Shown piece by piece: positions 59,805 through 64,000 of a stretch of 64,000 nucleotides of DNA. Position 1 is the first letter of the stretch. Every line of letters starts with the position of its first letter. Source of the stretch: Nyssa sinensis. Lineage: Eukaryota; Streptophyta; Magnoliopsida; Cornales; Nyssaceae. Location of the stretch: positions 10,503,501-10,567,500 of the forward strand of contig CM018032.1 of NCBI GenBank assembly GCA_008638375.1, given 5' to 3'. The notes beneath the pieces were generated by a model. The model had not been told where the DNA came from. It saw nothing but the letters and a program-made list of their open reading frames with translations, and did no database searches. The position numbers and the translations under genes were made by a program.

Positions 59805-61189
59805 AATATATGCATTGATAATATTTAAATCGCCATTTCCATTTTTTTAATGATTTTTTGGGTGAATTTGAGTGCTTCCACGTATCTAAGATTCTAGCAG
59901 TAGATTATATTCATAACGACTATAGAGAATACTTAAATTTAATTTGTTCTGATTATTCAACAAGGAGATATCTATTATATATCTTTTACTCTCAATTAAA
60001 TGAAAAATTAAACAAAAAAATAAAATAATGCTAATCTTACCTTTATTTTCTACCAAAAGAAATCGGTGAGTTCGCTTTCTTTTCTTTTTTTTTTCATTAG
60101 ACGAGTTCACCTTTAAACAGTTTATAATAAAAAGAAAAAAAAAACAATCACTTTGAGAAAATAGGTTGATTTAAGTAAAAAAAAATATATATTTTACAAA
60201 ATTATTTGGAAAAAAATTAAATGTTAAAAAAATTAAATAGTTTACTGTTTGCTTTAAAAAAATAGAAATTGTTACTATTTTTTAGGAGAATATTTAATTT
60301 TCGAGTACAACAATGTGGTAGGAAAAAGATTTTATGCGTGTGCGCGTGAAGTTTTTGCCATCTTGAATTTTAAGAAAAGATTTCTATAATTAGAATATGT
60401 AGCTAATGATTAAATACTAAGGTTTATTTTATTATATTACTTTGTTCTAGTAATTTTTATATAACATTAATAAAATTCTTAAAATTAGTCACTTAATAGT
60501 GAGAGTTGTTTGTGAATTATGAAACTTTTTCTTAAAAAGTAGTTAGGTCTGAAAAGTAGACACAATCCTTTTAATATTATAAATAAATTTTATTTTTAAA
60601 TAATCTAGAGTATACATAATCAAAGAATATATATGTATACACACATTTGCATATACATAATCTAGCATAGGTGTTACTCGTAAACAAACTTTATATTACA
60701 AAAATAATAATTTATATTTAAAATAAGAAAATTATTAATTTGAAAAGAATTTAAATTTTGAATAATATTTTTAATTAAAAATTTTAGAAAATTATTTTGA
60801 ATAAAACACAATTCTAAGTAATTAAAAATTAAAATAAAAGATACTTAATTTGAATTATATTCTAATTTTTAAAAAATCTATAATTATGAAATTTAGGAAT
60901 TTATAAAAATAAAAGATTCCTAACTTGAATTGGGTTCTAATTTAAAAAAAAAAAAAATCATTGAGAAACTTATATATTGTTAAATATGTTTTTTAACTTT
61001 AATCATAAAAGATTTGATCAAATTTAGAATTTGAGATAGAAGAGCAGAAAGAGAAGAGTAGAGAAAGAAATAAATTGCCATAAAAAAATAGACGTGCAAA
61101 TTAAATTAAACTTTTACTTGACGTAAACAAAAAACTAAAACAAATTATTATATTTGGTAGTGTTATGACTATTAGTCTATCTTGTTGGT

Positions 61190-62455
61190 TAACTCATGTT
61201 GACAAAACTACATCAAGTTGTAATGTATTCAAATTATGTGAGTAGTATTCTCAAGCCTTGTATTCACTCAAACATCTGAGCATCATGGTCAGCTTCAGCA
61301 AATACATGTTAGCAATGGTAAGCAAAAGTAACGATTTATATGCATTGAATATGGTTCCCACTCTCACATCATGCATAAAATATTTTTAATTTAGATTTGA
61401 CTTGAAAACATTTTTATAAAACTTAGAAGTTTGTTGAATATTTTTCAACATTTAAATACAGTCTCATGACTTTTCGAAAAAAGGTCAATCAAAATGGATT
61501 TCAATAACATTTTTAAGAATGACTTATCTTTAGTGTTTTGATCTTAAATAAAAAAATATATTGAATTTTGAGGTGGGACTAACTTCATATGAAAGTAGAC
61601 TTCAATATTTTTGAAACGATAGATAGAACGCCTCAATCGGAGTTCGTATAAGTGAGATATCACTATTTGAAGTTGGGGTGTTCCGTTACTGAAAAAGTTC
61701 GTTCGAACGAACTTAGAGTTTGTGGGAATAAATGTCATGCAGATCAATTTCCTAATTGGATTTAAACAACACGTTTTGTTTTCCAAAACATATTCTATAT
61801 AAGGATTTGATCCCTATTTCGTGGTAGAACTTTTCGCTGCTATCAAAGAGAGTTTTTAAACCTTTTCAAAAAATTTTCCACATTCATGATACACATATAG
61901 ATCAAATCATTTGCATCAAAACTTGAATTTCATCTTTTACATTATTCTTGGAGTGCAAGTTTGTGCAGTTTGAGTTTGTGCAGAGGACGGAGTTTGAGAT
62001 TGCATAGAGTTCACAATTGTGATTAGAGTTTGTCGTTCATGGATTTTGAAGAGGCGGATACACTTGGAAAGTACTTGAAGACTCGAATTTGAGAAAATTC
62101 AGATTGTCAATAATGTTTGAGGGACTAAGTCGGTGTTTGTACGGAGTCTGTAATCATCAAACCTCTTCTAGTAGATTCATATCTGGGTTAGTGCCCCAGG
62201 GTTTTTCAAAGCAGATACGATTAATCTGTGGCAGTTTTCTCCTTAACAAGTTTGGTACATTGTCTCTATCTTTTTACTATTACTTTATTTATTATTCTTA
62301 TAGTTAATCATTGCATGCCATTGAATTTGATTGCACTCGCTAGAACATTAATCTTCACTTAATTGAAGCGATAATCTTATTCTCCTTGAAGCAAAATTAA
62401 AATTGACTAATATAATTTTAATTTGTTAAATAGACTTATTCATCCCCTTCTAGAT
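61190..62455. repeat. Possible remnant of a copia-type LTR
   Basis: The stretch ends with ATTCATCCCCTTCTAGATTT (about 62439-62458), a phrase type common near the 3' end of plant copia LTRs. It also has a TATA-like TTCTATATAAGGATTTG (61793). No partner, polyprotein or target duplication is visible, so this is tentative. Confidence 0.3.
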
Positions 62456-64000
62456 TTAATACTTGACATCTAGACATACATTAGATTTAACAAGTAGTTT
62501 TTATTTTTATTTTTTTGTGGATAATCTGGGAACTGAACCCTTCAATTGGGCAAGGATGGGACTCAGACTTTAATTTAGGGGGCAAAGTTTTTTACTAAAT
62601 GTTCAATTATAAATTTTAAAATCAATGAAGTATAAAAATTTAATATTTATTGATAATAGTTTTTATAAGTAACTTAATTTATTGATATAAAAGAATTTAT
62701 AAATTAGACAAAAACTTCAATAAAAGAAATACACTTTAAGAAACTTAGACCATACAAAAATTTTCAAAAAGTAAATAAAAGTTCCATTAAAGGGTCAAAA
62801 TGAAATTAAAATAAGGATAAAATATATATTTAGTGAGGCAAAATATAAACTAAAATGATATATTTGAATTTTTTGTGAAAAGTATTAAATATTTCCAAAA
62901 AACAAAAATTGAAAAAGGGGGGGGGGGGGGGGAATGGTCTCACTATGGCTTCGTTCATGCAACGTACCGGGTTGATCGAAAACTCCGAGCCCCTCCAAAT
63001 ATTTTCACAATGTCTTTTGGCTATACGAGAGGATGTTCTAAGATTATCCATGTAGTATTAAAACAGAGACCAATTTCCCTGGCATCTTTGATTGAACTGT
63101 CCCTTGAAATTTATAAGAACTTAAAAAAATCAAGGTCAGGAAATTTCCTGTATCCACCTTTTTGTTTGAAAGTAACAGGCCACTGTTCACTAAAGCAAAG
63201 TTTAAGGTCAAACCAACAGCTAATTAAATTGGCTTTGTATGCAGACATGAAAGACAATTGCAGACATGATTTCCTTTAATTTGTGGAGCTGTTTCTTGAC
63301 AAGCCTTAGACAACAACATCACAATTAGGCAATTGATCGACACTTTACATTTACAACTTTCCAAATCATAAAGGGACAGTGAGAAGAAAGGGAGCAATAA
63401 CAGACTACCTCAACTATAAAAGTCACCGTAACCACCTCTAGAAGTATTTTGTCGGTAAATCTTCAACTAATTACCAAAGAGTTTTGTGAGTTGAGAGAAG
63501 TTAATCGGTGATATAGTCACTCCACGCCATTATCTCATTACGTGTGATTACATCTCATAATTTTTTAATCACTTTTTCAAAATTATAGAAATTTCTTTTT
63601 ATCATAAATATCGAAAAAGTAATAGACGTTGTGTGGGAGTGTTATTAAACCTAATCCGGCTTGATGGATTAACCTGGTGAACCGATGGATCGGAAGATAG
63701 ATCGGTCTAATTTTGTAAATGGACTGGTTAAGAAAGTGAATCAGTAAAAATCGATTGAAGCTCTTAGTTTTATGATTAACCCAATGATCCGAATGGGTCT
63801 TAGCTAGTGAACCAGCAGTTGTATGCAATTAAAGAAAATGAATAAATAACCAAATTTTTTTCATTCTTTTAAGATTAGTTTATACTTTTTTTTTCTTTTT
63901 ATATAAAATGTCTTAAAATTGAGATTTGAGTATTCAAAATAGGAAGAATAAAACTATTCGAAAAAGTATAATAGAAATAAGAATGACAATATAAGAATTT

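Larger units (their letters stand above)
58909..64000. other. AT-rich spacer without a recognisable gene
   Basis: No gene is recognised. It holds a compound microsatellite (59750-59802), a G16 run (62917-62932) and a possible old LTR remnant (about 61190-62455). Small frames (59109, 61544, 62089, 62875, 63583) show no domain and no codon character. Confidence 0.5.

Noticed and set aside
62917..62932. G16 run as a functional G-quadruplex or PPT
   Set aside because: No LTR follows it and no element structure surrounds it. It may be a simple homopolymer or an assembly artefact.

Overview
The window is nuclear DNA of a flowering plant, most likely a eudicot. The evidence is one intron-containing ethylene-biosynthesis gene of a plant-specific type, AT-rich spacers with TA/GA/TG microsatellites, and a deep pile of plant transposons: Ty1/copia, Ty3/gypsy of the Tat type, plant LINEs with an RRM in ORF1, CACTA, and MITEs. 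I cannot name the species. No rRNA, tRNA or bacterial genes were seen.

Layout. 1-2300: decayed copia fragment. 2301-18277: partial copies of one old LTR-like family. The middle copy carries a 574-bp hAT-type MITE (4659-5232) and an 11-kb CACTA transposon (6005-17029, 3-bp target duplication AAT). The CACTA has a TNP2-like transposase, a TNPA-like gene, a 161-bp tandem array and subterminal repeat arrays. 18278-25435: spacer with microsatellites. 25436-25715: tandem 140-bp duplication upstream of the single host gene. 26091-28009: 1-aminocyclopropane-1-carboxylate (ACC) synthase, four exons, 468 aa, with a type-2 C-terminus. 29396-33180: two decayed copia fragments on the minus strand and a small MITE. 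33541-47160: a nest in which LINE A (minus) is split by LINE B (plus, same family). LINE B is itself interrupted by an LTR-like block and by a young copia element with 291-bp LTRs (41484-46188). 47161-49261: spacer with a 135-bp MITE. 49262-58908: full-length Tat-type gypsy element with 580-bp LTRs, a second RNase H, a 30-bp tandem array and antisense coding-like frames. 58909-64000: AT-rich spacer.

How it fits together. The only gene likely to work for the plant is the ACC synthase; its known catalytic residues are present and it looks intact. The rest is transposon DNA in several layers. Relative ages can be read from the nesting and from LTR mismatches: 4 in 291 for the copia at 41484, against roughly 44 in 580 for the gypsy element. 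Most premature stops in the CACTA transposase sit where a C-to-T change (usually CGA to TGA) explains them, as expected for methylated, silenced DNA. The most unusual points are the exact 161-bp array inside the CACTA, the LINE-in-LINE insertion, a copia element with fresh LTRs but a ruined polyprotein, the antisense frames of the gypsy element, and the duplicated block upstream of the ACC synthase.
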